A DNA stretch of 64,000 nt from Kordiimonas sediminis (GTDB taxonomy: Bacteria > Pseudomonadota > Alphaproteobacteria > Sphingomonadales > Kordiimonadaceae), in assembly GCF_014656395.1 (NCBI RefSeq), contig NZ_BNCI01000001.1:186001-250000 (forward strand), written 5' to 3'. The position numbers and the translations under genes were made by a program. This document shows positions 54,859 through 64,000 of this stretch, one piece after another; the stretch's first letter is position 1; each line of letters begins with the position of its first letter. Below the pieces are notes generated by a model. It saw nothing but the letters and a program-made list of their open reading frames with translations. It made no database searches and was not told where the DNA came from.

Positions 54859-56127
54859 TCAGTCTTCCTGTTCAAGAAAATAGCTTAGGTGCCATTCCAG
54901 TTCATCTTCCCCAATCGGATATTTATCGCCGTCTTTACCCGGCAACAACTGGGCGGTTGGCACCAATGCAAACTTGGTTTGAATTTCGTACGCCGTTCGC
55001 ATGACCAGCCCCGCCTTCCAGACAAGGGCTGTGACCGCACGCCCGCTTTTTGAATGAATAACACTGCGGACAGTCTTTGCATCAACATCTGCCAGAAGGG
55101 ACAAACACTGGATAACAAGCTCCCGATTGTTGGATTCAATCATTTCCAGTAGATATTTGTCGGTAAGTTTGCCTGCGGCGAATAAATCACCTGCCTGCTT
55201 TGCCAGCATCTTTTCTTCGTCAGCACCGACACGTTCGGACGCCAACCTGTCGCGAACCCGGTCCAGAATATCGTCCGCGTCTTCCTCGTTCAGTTCAGAG
55301 TTTTCAGTCATTGCCAAAACAAGTGCCGAGGCAACAAAGCCCGCTATTCTCTTCATTGCCCGAATGGATAATTGTGGCCGCAATGCCAAGGGGCGGTGCA
55401 GGCTTTCAACTGTCTCGGCCTGAGAAATAATCTGATCCAGAGTTTCTTCTCTGATCTGTGCATTCTTGTTGGTCAACAAAGAGGCGACCGCAGGAATATC
55501 AAGACTTGCAGCAATGTCATCTGCCACAACCTCGCTGACCTCTTCACGGGACGCAATGGCAGACAGTACGGCAGAGCTTGCGCCCGCGGCGATTATCTCG
55601 CGCAGGTCGTCATCGTTCAACAGTGGTGAATAAGCCAGAATGGGTCCACAGACGATATCTTCCACGTCCCGTGCCAGCTTATCGACAATGGACTTTGGTA
55701 CAGCGTCAGACCGCTTGATCTCCTCAGCAATAATCGCCCGTACTTTCGGCAATTGGTCAGCTGCCAGCTTTTCAAGGATGGCAATCGTTTTATCCCGCAC
55801 GAGCTGCTGTTCGTCGCTAGGCATATTCGGAATCAGTCGGGCAATTTTTCGCGCCAGTTCGCTGCGGACTTCTTCGTCTTCATCCGCGGTTAGTTTTTCA
55901 TCCGCCTGGATAGGTGTCGAAGGGTTTTGCGCAATGATTTTCCGAACCGAAGCCGATTGATCCTCAGCAAGATAATAGAGCACTTCCGGGCGGGCATCCT
56001 CTCGCGACGCAAGTTCCTTTTTCTCTGCGTCACTGCCGCTACTTAGTATCTGCTGCTCTTTTTCCGCTGTCAGCGTATCGGGTGCTTTCTTGTCAGAAGC
56101 GAACAGGCCCTTAAGTTTACTCAACAT
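54859..56127 (-). CDS. DUF2336 (HEAT-like repeat) protein
   Basis: Protein of 422 residues built of helical repeats. Segments such as PEVLYYLAEDQSASVRKIIAQNP, DEEVRSELARKIA and LDIPAVASLLTNKNAQIREETL resemble DUF2336/HEAT units, a family of alphaproteobacteria with no settled function. Its start lies 11 bases inside the GGDEF gene, so both are translated together. It probably acts as a protein scaffold or effector in the c-di-GMP pathway; that is inference. Confidence 0.8.
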   Translation of the reverse strand: MLSKLKGLFASDKKAPDTLTAEKEQQILSSGSDAEKKELASREDARPEVLYYLAEDQSASVRKIIAQNPSTPIQADEKLTADEDEEVRSELARKIARLIPNMPSDEQQLVRDKTIAILEKLAADQLPKVRAIIAEEIKRSDAVPKSIVDKLARDVEDIVCGPILAYSPLLNDDDLREIIAAGASSAVLSAIASREEVSEVVADDIAASLDIPAVASLLTNKNAQIREETLDQIISQAETVESLHRPLALRPQLSIRAMKRIAGFVASALVLAMTENSELNEEDADDILDRVRDRLASERVGADEEKMLAKQAGDLFAAGKLTDKYLLEMIESNNRELVIQCLSLLADVDAKTVRSVIHSKSGRAVTALVWKAGLVMRTAYEIQTKFALVPTAQLLPGKDGDKYPIGEDELEWHLSYFLEQED

Positions 56128-57787
56128 TATTCAAAGTATCCCCACACGTATCTTCGTCTTCTGCAAAAGCAATGGCCCCGCGCCCGGCACGTTTTACCAT
56201 ATATAGAGCGCGATCAGCTCGGTCACACAGAGCGGTGAAAGATTCACCAATACCAGACCGACTTTTACAAATTCCTACGGACATCGAAAGCTTTAAATCG
56301 TCCTTGTTTAACTGCATCCTGATCCCCGACATGGCATCAATCAGATGTCGTGCCCGTTCCTCGGCATCATTCCTGTCAATATTTTCAATCCAGATTACAA
56401 ATTCATCGCCGCCGTAACGCCCGGCAATATCAATCGGCCTGATCAGGTCCCTGATATTGGACGCAACCAGACGCAAAGCCAAGTCCCCAATCTGGTGCCC
56501 CATTGTGTCATTGACCTCTTTAAAATGGTCCAGATCAATAAACATCAGACAACCAGACTGTCCTGTTCTATTCTGGTGCAGAAGCCGTTTGTTCACTTCG
56601 GCTTCAAAAGCGCGACGGTTCAACAACTGTGTAAGTTCATCCTGCCCCGACAGTCGGGATAGCTTATCAAACAGCGCAGCTTTTTTCTGCGCGGCAGCCA
56701 AAATGTCTCCGATTGCAACAAGCAGGGCTTTTTCCTGCCCTGACCAGGGGCTTACTGCGGTATCCCGACTAACCAGCACAACGCCTTCGCATACGTCACC
56801 CTTAACGAGGGGGACGATCATATGATCCCTGCCCTGCACATCCAGGAACACTATATCGTCAGGAAACTCGGTTGGCAGTTTCTCTGAAACGATATGGAAA
56901 TCACATTCCAGCTCAGGGTCTTTTTCCGACGCGACCGGGATATATCCCCCATCATACAGCTTATAGATAAAAACCGCATCGGCGCGAAACAGGTCCTGCA
57001 CCTCGGCAACAGCCCGGCCCAGAACCTCATCAGAACTTTCTGCTGTTACCAGAATACGGGTCAATCTTTCCTGCATTGCCAGACGCAGTTTTTCCTGCTT
57101 CACTGCTTGTTCGCGCCGCACCCGTTCTGTGATTATTCGCGCAGTGCCCCGGGTCCCGATACAAAATCCGCTGTCGTCCAGAACAGCTTTAATCGATATC
57201 GTCAGATATTCCCGCACACCATTTGCGTTTTCATACGGGACTTCCGAGAAGTCACTATCAGTACGCACCCCAAACGGATTTTTCTTGGGCGTTGCCTGCC
57301 CATCCCAGAAAACGGATGTTGCATCCTTGCCCACCCACGCGTCAGTGCTGCGCCCCAAAAAGTCAGCAGGCATGACAAATGTGATTATCCCCTTGTCATC
57401 CAGTTCAAAAGCAAGGTCAGCCGCACAGTCTAGCAAGTCCTTCATCAAGGCCCTACTGGTAATCAGGGCTTCTGTGACTTTATCAGGCAGTGTTGTATCG
57501 CGTGCGACAAGAAGAAAGCTCTCCTGCTCAGGCACGCAGACAAGCCACAAATTTTGTGCATAGTCAGCGCCGTCCATGCGCGCTTCAGACAAACAGCTCG
57601 TCTCTTGAACACGGTCTAGCAAACCCATGACAACCGGATCCCTCGCGGCAACCAAGTTTACAAGACTTTGTCCCGTTTGGGATACTTCCATAATCCCATA
57701 GTCCAGCCCCACGCGCACAGCCATCGCCGCCGATTGTTTAATCGGAACTTCCACCGGGTTTCTCGACAAAAAGTGCCTAGCTATCAC
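56117..57787 (-). CDS. PAS-GAF-GGDEF diguanylate cyclase
   Basis: Soluble protein of 556 residues. PAS-like region (about 116-225), GAF domain (about 245-370), and a GGDEF domain with RYGGDEFVIW at 457-466 (active site). The allosteric I-site RxxD is at Arg450-Asp453, five residues before GGDEF, so both catalysis and product feedback look possible. It likely makes c-di-GMP in response to a small-molecule or redox signal. The DUF2336 gene overlaps its 3' end by 11 bases. Confidence 0.9.
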   Translation of the reverse strand: MIARHFLSRNPVEVPIKQSAAMAVRVGLDYGIMEVSQTGQSLVNLVAARDPVVMGLLDRVQETSCLSEARMDGADYAQNLWLVCVPEQESFLLVARDTTLPDKVTEALITSRALMKDLLDCAADLAFELDDKGIITFVMPADFLGRSTDAWVGKDATSVFWDGQATPKKNPFGVRTDSDFSEVPYENANGVREYLTISIKAVLDDSGFCIGTRGTARIITERVRREQAVKQEKLRLAMQERLTRILVTAESSDEVLGRAVAEVQDLFRADAVFIYKLYDGGYIPVASEKDPELECDFHIVSEKLPTEFPDDIVFLDVQGRDHMIVPLVKGDVCEGVVLVSRDTAVSPWSGQEKALLVAIGDILAAAQKKAALFDKLSRLSGQDELTQLLNRRAFEAEVNKRLLHQNRTGQSGCLMFIDLDHFKEVNDTMGHQIGDLALRLVASNIRDLIRPIDIAGRYGGDEFVIWIENIDRNDAEERARHLIDAMSGIRMQLNKDDLKLSMSVGICKSRSGIGESFTALCDRADRALYMVKRAGRGAIAFAEDEDTCGDTLNNVE

Positions 57788-57886
57788 ATGATTATCCTTC
57801 GTTATCCTTTAACCTAAGCATATTCTCTGTTAAGCAGCAGTTAACTTTACCGCCCCCTGTGTAATTTTAGTGAAAGTCTATGCACC

Positions 57887-58558
57887 ATGCCTCACAAAAT
57901 TCGCGACAAAAAAGTTTGGGTCTTTGATCTGGACAACACTCTCTATCCCGCAGAATGCAATCTGTTTCAACAGATTGATGTACATATGGGGGAGTTTATT
58001 CAGCGATTACTGTCACTTGATCCGATCGAGGCCAGAAAAATTCAAAAAAAATATCTGGTGGAGTATGGCACCACGCTAAAAGGCCTGATGGCCAATCACG
58101 ATGTTGATCCGCATGATTTTCTAGACAAGGTCCACAATATCGACTTTTCGCCCATACAAAAAGACGTACGGCTGCGCAGTGCACTTGAAAGGCTCGATGG
58201 CCGTAAGCTCGTGTTCACCAATGCCGACCTGCAGTATTCAGAACAAGTCTTGGACCGTCTGGGCATTGCTGACCAGTTTGAAGGGATCTTTGATATTCAT
58301 GCAGCAGACCTGGAACCCAAGCCCAAGCTGGCATCCTATGAGAAATTCGCCCGCACATTCGAGATTGATCCGACACATGCCGTCATGTTCGAAGACATGG
58401 CACAAAACCTGATACCGGCCCACAGCCTGGGTATGTCGACGGTCTGGATTGATACCGGCAGCGAGTGGGGTGACCCAGGCCAAGATAAAGATCATATCCA
58501 CTACGAAACAAACAGCCTGTCTTCCTGGCTGGACTCCTTTACAAAAGATAACAGTTGA
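57887..58558 (+). CDS. HAD-family pyrimidine 5'-nucleotidase
   Basis: Protein of 223 residues with HAD motif I FDLDNTLYPAE, motif II VFTNA, motif III Lys in LEPKPK, and motif IV FEDMAQNL. The layout is of the PYR1/yjjG-like pyrimidine 5'-nucleotidase group. Substrate is predicted only. It precedes dapD by 78 bases. Confidence 0.85.
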   Translation: MPHKIRDKKVWVFDLDNTLYPAECNLFQQIDVHMGEFIQRLLSLDPIEARKIQKKYLVEYGTTLKGLMANHDVDPHDFLDKVHNIDFSPIQKDVRLRSALERLDGRKLVFTNADLQYSEQVLDRLGIADQFEGIFDIHAADLEPKPKLASYEKFARTFEIDPTHAVMFEDMAQNLIPAHSLGMSTVWIDTGSEWGDPGQDKDHIHYETNSLSSWLDSFTKDNS

Positions 58559-58636
58559 AACCGTTGACTCTGGCGCGTTTCAAAGTATCTTCGCGCCAAA
58601 CTCCCCCTGTCCCTTTTTACCGGATGAGAAACGACC

Positions 58637-59482
58637 ATGACCATGACAGCTCTTGAAACCACGATTAACGATGCCTTTGATGCCCGCGACACCATCTCCA
58701 CAAACACCACTGGTGCGGTGCGCGACGCTGTGAACGAAGCCTTGAACCTGCTGGATAGCGGCAAGGCACGCGTAGCAGAAAAAGGACCAGATGGATGGCA
58801 CGTAAATCAGTGGCTAAAAAAAGCTGTTCTGCTGTCTTTTCGTTTGAACGATATGGAAGCCATCGCAGGCGGCCCCGGTGAAAACACCAATTGGTGGGAC
58901 AAAGTGCCCTCCAAATTTGAAGGCTGGAACAAGGAAGAATTCTCTGCCGCGGGCTTTCGCGCTGTACCGGGTGCAATCGTGCGCCGCTCAGCCTTTATCG
59001 GCAAAGGCGTTGTATTAATGCCGTCATTTGTAAATCTGGGTGCCTATGTCGACGAAGGCACAATGGTGGACACATGGGCAACTGTCGGCAGTTGCGCGCA
59101 GATCGGCAAGAATGTTCACATCTCTGGCGGTGCTGGCATCGGTGGTGTTCTTGAACCTTTGCAGGCTGGCCCCGTAATCATTGAAGACAATTGCTTTATA
59201 GGCGCGCGCAGTGAAGTGGCTGAGGGTGTCGTCATCGAAGAAGGTGCCGTATTGTCCATGGGCGTCTTCATTGGTGCATCTACCAAGATCATTGACCGGG
59301 AAACTGGCGAAATCTTCATGGGCCGTGTCCCTGCGTACAGTGTGGTTGTACCCGGCACCCTGCCTGGCAAACCGCTTAAAGACGGCACACCTGGACCGAA
59401 CCTTGCCTGTGCTGTGATCGTGAAACGTGTTGACGAACGTACCCGGTCAAAAACATCTGTGAACGAACTTCTCAGGGACTAG
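58637..59482 (+). CDS. dapD: Tetrahydrodipicolinate N-succinyltransferase
   Basis: Enzyme of 281 residues for lysine/peptidoglycan synthesis. The left-handed beta helix shows hexapeptide repeats ([40 protein letters not shown]). It uses succinyl-CoA. The dapE gene follows after four bases. Confidence 0.96.
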   Translation: MTMTALETTINDAFDARDTISTNTTGAVRDAVNEALNLLDSGKARVAEKGPDGWHVNQWLKKAVLLSFRLNDMEAIAGGPGENTNWWDKVPSKFEGWNKEEFSAAGFRAVPGAIVRRSAFIGKGVVLMPSFVNLGAYVDEGTMVDTWATVGSCAQIGKNVHISGGAGIGGVLEPLQAGPVIIEDNCFIGARSEVAEGVVIEEGAVLSMGVFIGASTKIIDRETGEIFMGRVPAYSVVVPGTLPGKPLKDGTPGPNLACAVIVKRVDERTRSKTSVNELLRD

Positions 59483-59486
59483 ACAC

Positions 59487-60635
59487 GTGACAATAATCAA
59501 TCCCCTTGAACTGTCGCAGGCGCTGATCCGGCATGAAAGTGTCACCCCCGATCGGGGTGACGCACTGGACCTTTTGGCCGAAACGCTAACAGGCATGGGG
59601 TTCGACTGTCACAAACTTGTTTTCGAAGAAGAAGGCACTGATCCTGTTCCCAATCTGTATGCACGCCTTGGGACCAGCGCACCAAACTTCTGCTTTGCCG
59701 GGCATACGGATGTTGTGCCGGTCGGTGTCACAGATCACTGGCAGGACGACCCGTTTGCTGCCACAGTCCGCGACGGCAACCTATATGGGCGCGGAGCCAG
59801 CGATATGAAATCCGCCATTGCGGCGTTTGTAGCAGCCGTGTCCCGATATCTGGCCAACCAGCCTTCAGACATGAAAGGATCACTATCCTTTCTGATCACT
59901 GGCGATGAGGAAGGCCCCGCAGTAAACGGTACAAAGAAAGTCCTGAACTGGCTGCAGGAACGCGGCGAGGCACTTGATTACTGTCTGGTGGGCGAGCCTA
60001 CAAACCCGCAGGAACTGGGACAGATGATTAAAATTGGTCGTCGTGGTAGCCTGCACGGTATGCTTTCCGTCAAGGGTATTCAGGGCCATGTCGCCTATCC
60101 TCATGTTGCAAAAAACCCTATCCCTGATCTGGTGAAAGTTCTGGACCAACTGGGGTTGGAGCCACTTGACAATGGCAACGAGCATTTCCAGCCGTCAAAT
60201 CTGGAAATTGTGAATATTCATGTCGGCAATGACAGCCACAATGTTATCCCCGCAGAAGCAAAAGCGCGGTTTAACGTACGGTTCAACAATGAATACACAC
60301 CCGAAGCCTTGCAGGCAGAACTGATAAAACGCATGGACCGTGCCGGTGTTGCCTACGATATCGACTGGTGGGTATCCGGTGACAGTTTCCTGACCCCTGT
60401 TTGTACCCTGACCCATGCAGTGCAGGACGCTGTGGAACATATAACAGGCCGCAAGCCAGAGCTTTCAACGACAGGCGGCACGTCTGATGCCCGTTTCATC
60501 AAGGATATGTGCGCTGTTGTCGAATTTGGTCTTGTTGGCGCGACCATGCATAAAGTGGACGAACATGTCGCGGTCACCGACATTGAAAAACTGACAGAAA
60601 TTTATCTGGATGTTATTGGTCGCCTGTTAAAATAA
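59487..60635 (+). CDS. dapE: Succinyl-diaminopimelate desuccinylase
   Basis: Zinc M20-family enzyme of 382 residues that removes succinate in the lysine pathway. AGHTDVVPVG, the bridging Asp in YGRGASDMKSAIAAF, ITGDEEG, and the closing His in ATMHKVDEHV. GTG start, directly after dapD, with which it is cotranscribed. lysA, the final enzyme, is 36 kb away. Confidence 0.95.
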   Translation: MTIINPLELSQALIRHESVTPDRGDALDLLAETLTGMGFDCHKLVFEEEGTDPVPNLYARLGTSAPNFCFAGHTDVVPVGVTDHWQDDPFAATVRDGNLYGRGASDMKSAIAAFVAAVSRYLANQPSDMKGSLSFLITGDEEGPAVNGTKKVLNWLQERGEALDYCLVGEPTNPQELGQMIKIGRRGSLHGMLSVKGIQGHVAYPHVAKNPIPDLVKVLDQLGLEPLDNGNEHFQPSNLEIVNIHVGNDSHNVIPAEAKARFNVRFNNEYTPEALQAELIKRMDRAGVAYDIDWWVSGDSFLTPVCTLTHAVQDAVEHITGRKPELSTTGGTSDARFIKDMCAVVEFGLVGATMHKVDEHVAVTDIEKLTEIYLDVIGRLLK

Positions 60636-60642
60636 TATACTG

Positions 60643-60673
60643 GCGGGGGGATGATTAATCCTTCGTCCCCCGC
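60643..60673. terminator. GC-rich hairpin between dapE and the GFA-like gene
   Basis: Arms GCGGGGGGA and TCCCCCGC enclose a 14-base loop that covers the GFA stop codon. It lies between two convergent genes; the missing T run makes its action uncertain. Confidence 0.4.
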
Positions 60674-61044
60674 AGGCCCTGAATATTATCTTCCCAATTT
60701 GCGCCGTCAAAATCACCGTAGGTGATATCGTCCACCGCCGTCTTATCAATACAATTGACATTCACTGACCAACCGTCCGGGTGGCTACGCGGAACATAAA
60801 ATGCTTTGACCCCACAGGATTTGCAAAACAGATGTTTGGCAACACCCGTGTTAAATCGGTATTCGGTCAGATTGTCTGACCCTGCCGTGATCCGAAACTC
60901 GTCCTGTGTTGCAAAATAATGGACAAATCCGGTCATGGAACAAATGCTGCAACTGCACCGGATGGCCTTGATACTCCTTGGGGCATCAACCTCAAACTGT
61001 ACCGCGCCGCAGTGGCAGCCCCCTTTGTGTGTGACCATTGTCAT
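60655..61044 (-). CDS. GFA/CENP-V-type zinc protein
   Basis: Protein of 129 residues with three zinc-type Cys groups: CHCG near the N-terminus, CSCSIC, and CKSCG. They match the glutathione-dependent formaldehyde-activating enzyme (GFA) fold, where most members have no proven reaction. It overlaps recR by four bases (stop of recR and its ATG), so it is tied to a DNA-repair transcript. Confidence 0.85.
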   Translation of the reverse strand: MTMVTHKGGCHCGAVQFEVDAPRSIKAIRCSCSICSMTGFVHYFATQDEFRITAGSDNLTEYRFNTGVAKHLFCKSCGVKAFYVPRSHPDGWSVNVNCIDKTAVDDITYGDFDGANWEDNIQGLRGTKD

Positions 61045-61652
61045 GTTACCACCCCGCGGGACCGCAGAGCAGCCGCAAGTGTTCCATCATCCAGATAATC
61101 AAGTTCCCCACCAACCGGCAGGCCGTGTGCAAGGGCGGTGACTTTGACGCCAGCGTCTTCCAGGCGTTCGGCCAAATAATGGCTTGTTGTTTGTCCGTCT
61201 ACTGTAGCATTCAGCGCCAGAATAACCTCTGTCACGTCTTCCTGCGTTGCACGGCTGATCAGCTTTTCCACATTCAAATCGTCGGGGCCGACGCCGTCAA
61301 GCGCGGACAAGGTCCCACCAAGAACCTGATAAATGCCGCGGTACGTCTCTGACCGGTCAAGCGCCCATAAATCTGCGACGTCTTCAACCACACAGATTGT
61401 GGTCTGGTCCCGGCGGATATCGCCGCAGATATGGCACGGGTTGACGGTATCAAGGTTACCGCATTCGCTGCATATCTCGATACTGTCTGCAACATCATGA
61501 AGCGCATTGGCAAGCGGCACCATCACACTGTCCCGCTTTTTTAAAAGCTGCAGAGCCGACCGGCGGGCAGACCGCGGCCCAAGCCCCGGCAATTTCGCCA
61601 AAAGCTGGATCAGGGTGTCAATTTCAGAACCGTGGGAGCGAGGCATATGCAA
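61041..61652 (-). CDS. recR: Recombination protein RecR
   Basis: Protein of 203 residues for RecFOR gap repair. N-terminal helix-hairpin-helix ([20 protein letters not shown]), C4 zinc finger ([18 protein letters not shown]) and Toprim domain ([15 protein letters not shown]...). It belongs to the common dnaX-ybaB-recR order. Confidence 0.97.
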   Translation of the reverse strand: MHMPRSHGSEIDTLIQLLAKLPGLGPRSARRSALQLLKKRDSVMVPLANALHDVADSIEICSECGNLDTVNPCHICGDIRRDQTTICVVEDVADLWALDRSETYRGIYQVLGGTLSALDGVGPDDLNVEKLISRATQEDVTEVILALNATVDGQTTSHYLAERLEDAGVKVTALAHGLPVGGELDYLDDGTLAAALRSRGVVT

Positions 61653-61670
61653 AGGGACCAGACGTATATC

Positions 61671-61994
61671 TTAAAACGGCATTTTAAACCCATCAGGCAG
61701 TGGCAGACCGCCTGTCAGATCTTCCATCTGCTTTTGCATCATATCTGATGCCGCTGCCTTGGCTTGCGTGTGGGCTGCCATGATTAGATCTTCAACAACT
61801 TCTTTTTCCTCAGCACTAAAGAGGCTGGGATCGATGGACAGGGCTTTCATATCACCCTTGCCGTTCAACGTTACTTTCACAAGACCAGCGCCTGCAACAC
61901 CTTCGACCGTCTGGTCTTCCATTTCGGCCTGCATTTCGGCCATTTTGGTCTGCATTTCCTGGGCTTTTTTCATCATTTGAGAAAGGTTTTTCAT
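61671..61994 (-). CDS. ybaB: YbaB/EbfC nucleoid-associated protein
   Basis: DNA-binding protein of 107 residues. The N-terminus NLSQMMKKAQEMQTKMAEMQ and the ending LPDGFKMPF are typical. It lies 22 bases after dnaX and 18 bases before recR on the same transcript. Confidence 0.95.
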   Translation of the reverse strand: MKNLSQMMKKAQEMQTKMAEMQAEMEDQTVEGVAGAGLVKVTLNGKGDMKALSIDPSLFSAEEKEVVEDLIMAAHTQAKAAASDMMQKQMEDLTGGLPLPDGFKMPF

Positions 61995-62016
61995 ACCACT
62001 TACTCGCTATTCAAGT

Positions 62017-63798
62017 CTAAAAATCAAAATCGGACGTATCGTCCTCAGGGTCGATGAAGGACATATGGTCGCCTTCGCCAACCAGTGCAAGATCATCGTC
62101 TTCGTCGCGGTTTTCCCGTACTGCCAACAATTCTGCCCCCGGAAACGCCGAAAACAGGGCTGCTACGACCGGATCTTCCATCGCCTCGTCACGACGCTTT
62201 TGGTCACGGGCCACTTCCTGTTCACGAACAGAGGCATCCCCGCCTTCCTTCGTCAGGGTAATCACCCAGTCTTCTCCGGTCCAGGACTTCAGGCAGTTCT
62301 TCACCCGCATGATAAAGTCAGCCGGTAACCGGTTAGAGAGGTTCAGTGTCATTTTCCCCGGTGCATAGCTAACAAGCCGGGAGTTATCTTTAAGCCCCAC
62401 AGCAAGGGACGCCTCTTTCTCCAGATGAAACAGATCAATCATCTTTTCAAAAGAAATCGGCATGGGGTGCGGCGCATGTCCCGTTGGCTCGCTTTGTCGC
62501 AAGGCAACAACCTGTGCCGTTGCCTGTGCCGTCATTGGCTGGCCGGGATTAGCTGCGGCACCCTGCATGGAAGCCTGCCCCTGCGTACCGCCACCTGCGG
62601 GGCCAGCGCCCCCCGCCTGCACGCCCGCAGCAGGTGCACCTGCATTTTGGAGTTTCTTCACCAATTCGGCTGGTCCCGGCAGGTCAGCTGCGTAAGCCAG
62701 TCTGATCAACACCATTTCCGCTGCAGAGATTGGGCTTGGTGAAACCCTAACTTCGCCAAGGCCTTTTAACAGCATCTGCCAGGCGCGTGTCAGTTGCGGC
62801 ATAGACAGTGTCGTTGCCATCTTGCCGCCCTGCTCTTTCTCTGCCTCAGATACCAGCGAATCTGTCCCGGCATCCGGTGTCACTTTCAACCGGGTCAACC
62901 AGTGGGTTACATCCAGAAGATCATTTAAAACCACGCTTGGATCCGCGCCGCGGTCATACTGTGACCGTAGCGTTGCCAACGCCGCCTGAATATCGCCTTT
63001 CATAACCTGCTCATACAGATCAAGTACTTGCGCCCGGTCAGCCAGCCCAAGCATGGACCGGACCTGATCCTCCATGATATCACCGCCAGCATGGGCAATA
63101 GCCTGATCAAGCAGGGACAAACTATCCCGGACGGACCCTTCTGCTGCCCGCGCGATCATTTTCAGGGCACTTTCTTCAGCCTTACAGCCCTCTGCCTCAA
63201 CAATGCCTGCAAGATGCGCAACAAGGGTGGCAGATTCGATCCGCTTCAAGTCAAACCGCTGGCAACGTGACAGAATAGTAATCGGCAGTTTGCGAATTTC
63301 CGTTGTCGCAAAAATGAATTTCACATGGGACGGTGGCTCTTCCAGTGTTTTCAAAAGCGCATTGAAAGCCTGCTTCGACAACATGTGCACTTCGTCGATG
63401 ATATAGACTTTAAAGCGGGCAGAGACAGGGGAATACCGGACACTTTCGATAATTTCGCGCACATCATCGACACCTGTGCGGCTGGCCGCATCCATTTCAA
63501 GCACGTCAACATGCCGGGATTCAGCGATTGAGGTACAGGCTTCGCATGTCCCGCACGGATCAATTGTCGGACCATCATGGGCGGTACAATTCAGGGCCTT
63601 CGCAATAATTCTGGCCGTTGTGGTTTTACCCACACCCCGGACACCGGTTAGAACGAATGCATGCGCCAGACGACCAGCATCAATCGCGTTGGACAGCGTT
63701 CTGACCATTGCTTCCTGCCCGATCAGACTACTGAAATCAGATGGCCGATACTTTCTCGCGAGAACGCGATATTCCTGATTGGAGCCCTGTTCGCTCAT
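62017..63798 (-). CDS. dnaX: DNA polymerase III subunit gamma/tau
   Basis: Clamp loader subunit of 593 residues. Walker A GVRGVGKTT (52-60), four Cys of the zinc module (71, 82, 85, 88), DEVH box IIDEVHMLS, and SRC motif ILSRCQRFDL. The C-terminal half has a Gly/Ala/Gln/Pro-rich linker (about 395-445) and a tau domain. No A/T slippery run was seen, so shortened gamma by frameshift is unsupported. ATG 63798 is preferred; the frame opens at 63819. Confidence 0.95.
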   Translation of the reverse strand: MSEQGSNQEYRVLARKYRPSDFSSLIGQEAMVRTLSNAIDAGRLAHAFVLTGVRGVGKTTTARIIAKALNCTAHDGPTIDPCGTCEACTSIAESRHVDVLEMDAASRTGVDDVREIIESVRYSPVSARFKVYIIDEVHMLSKQAFNALLKTLEEPPSHVKFIFATTEIRKLPITILSRCQRFDLKRIESATLVAHLAGIVEAEGCKAEESALKMIARAAEGSVRDSLSLLDQAIAHAGGDIMEDQVRSMLGLADRAQVLDLYEQVMKGDIQAALATLRSQYDRGADPSVVLNDLLDVTHWLTRLKVTPDAGTDSLVSEAEKEQGGKMATTLSMPQLTRAWQMLLKGLGEVRVSPSPISAAEMVLIRLAYAADLPGPAELVKKLQNAGAPAAGVQAGGAGPAGGGTQGQASMQGAAANPGQPMTAQATAQVVALRQSEPTGHAPHPMPISFEKMIDLFHLEKEASLAVGLKDNSRLVSYAPGKMTLNLSNRLPADFIMRVKNCLKSWTGEDWVITLTKEGGDASVREQEVARDQKRRDEAMEDPVVAALFSAFPGAELLAVRENRDEDDDLALVGEGDHMSFIDPEDDTSDFDF

Positions 63799-63913
63799 GG
63801 TGTTATGGACCTCCCACACATCATACTGGATCGTTCACAGAGGAGTAGCAGCTAATGCCCCGCCATGAAAGAGGATATACACGAATTCTTCTGAATTTTT
63901 GGGGAGATTGTTT

Positions 63914-64000
63914 AGGGTGGAAGAACCAGACGACCCAAGCCAAACTCGTTACGGCTGCTTCCTTTCGGACCTGACCGGATTGGCGAGCGGATTGTCCGCC
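63914..64000 (-). ncRNA. ffs: Signal recognition particle 4.5S RNA (partial)
   Basis: The minus strand from 64000 contains the SRP core GGTCAGGTCCGAAAGGAAGC followed by AGCC, with a GAAA tetraloop and the asymmetric and symmetric internal loops that bind Ffh. The 5' end lies beyond the right edge; the 3' end is set only roughly near 63914. Its position upstream of dnaX is usual in alphaproteobacteria. Confidence 0.93.

Noticed and set aside
62017-63798. Programmed frameshift in dnaX giving a short gamma form
   Set aside because: No A-AAA-AAG-type slippery run or clear downstream hairpin was seen in the expected region.

Overview
The window reads as a piece of a marine-type alphaproteobacterial chromosome. 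Reasons: the CpdR response regulator, CoQ biosynthesis genes (Coq4, Coq7), an RpoE/ChrR-type sigma/anti-sigma pair, the MetX/MetW pair, a PhaR-type PHA regulator, a STAS-MlaE fusion, and the gene order recR-ybaB-dnaX-ffs. GC content looks moderate, near 50%. Kordiimonadales or a neighbouring order would fit, but this is only an impression from protein character. There is no plasmid, phage, transposon, CRISPR or rRNA signal. No gene-free gap exceeds about 270 bases.

Layout. 1-2.7 kb: PhoR kinase with a Pho-box array pointing out of the left edge, then an ECF sigma/ChrR-like anti-sigma pair with a candidate self-driven promoter. 2.8-8 kb: tyrosine catabolism (HPPD plus a VOC partner), an LpxR-like lipid A deacylase, a class V aminotransferase and Coq4. 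8-11.5 kb: accessory genes (ArsR-family likely thiol sensor with an AhpD-like partner, haem-binding DUF3365 protein, an unknown coiled-coil lipoprotein, a PD40 propeller). 11.6-19.9 kb: tRNA-Leu(CAA), DedA/YqaA, DsbB, Coq7, HNH protein, GluQ-RS, cobalamin adenosyltransferase, EtfBA, 3-hydroxybutyryl-CoA dehydrogenase and a GST. 20-33 kb: TlpA-like thioredoxin, argH-lptM-lysA, CpdR, hpt, zinc-ribbon protein, ftsEX, YdcF, DUF2125, tyrA/hisC and metXW. 33-37 kb: RraA, a methyltransferase, and a PHA locus (phaC with a tiny overlapping upstream gene, facing phaR). 37-42 kb: MFS exporter and the mlaEFD-pqiC lipid transport operon. 42-46.6 kb: MmgE/PrpD protein followed by two paralogous nucleotidyltransferases that flank a divergent ATP-grasp ligase. 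46.7-54.8 kb: peptidase, copper chaperone, ferrochelatase, exported aspartoacylase-like enzyme, CDF transporter, LplT-like transporter with lysoplasmalogenase, and argB. 54.9-64 kb: GGDEF plus DUF2336, HAD nucleotidase, dapDE, GFA-like protein, recR-ybaB-dnaX, and the start of the SRP RNA gene cut by the right edge.

How the genes work together. Amino-acid synthesis is scattered but well represented: Arg (argH, argB), Lys (dapD, dapE, lysA), Met (metXW) and Tyr/His (tyrA, hisC). Envelope maintenance is a second theme: LpxR, Mla, LptM, FtsEX, LplT/YhhN and DsbB. Fatty-acid and carbon storage links etfBA, hbd and the PHA locus.

The least explained parts are the nucleotidyltransferase/ATP-grasp/nucleotidyltransferase cluster (43.6-46.6 kb), the 63-residue protein coupled to PhaC, the coiled-coil lipoprotein at 9.6 kb, and the substitutions in PhoR and the ChrR-like protein at positions normally conserved. 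All functional assignments come from reading motifs by eye; no database search was run.
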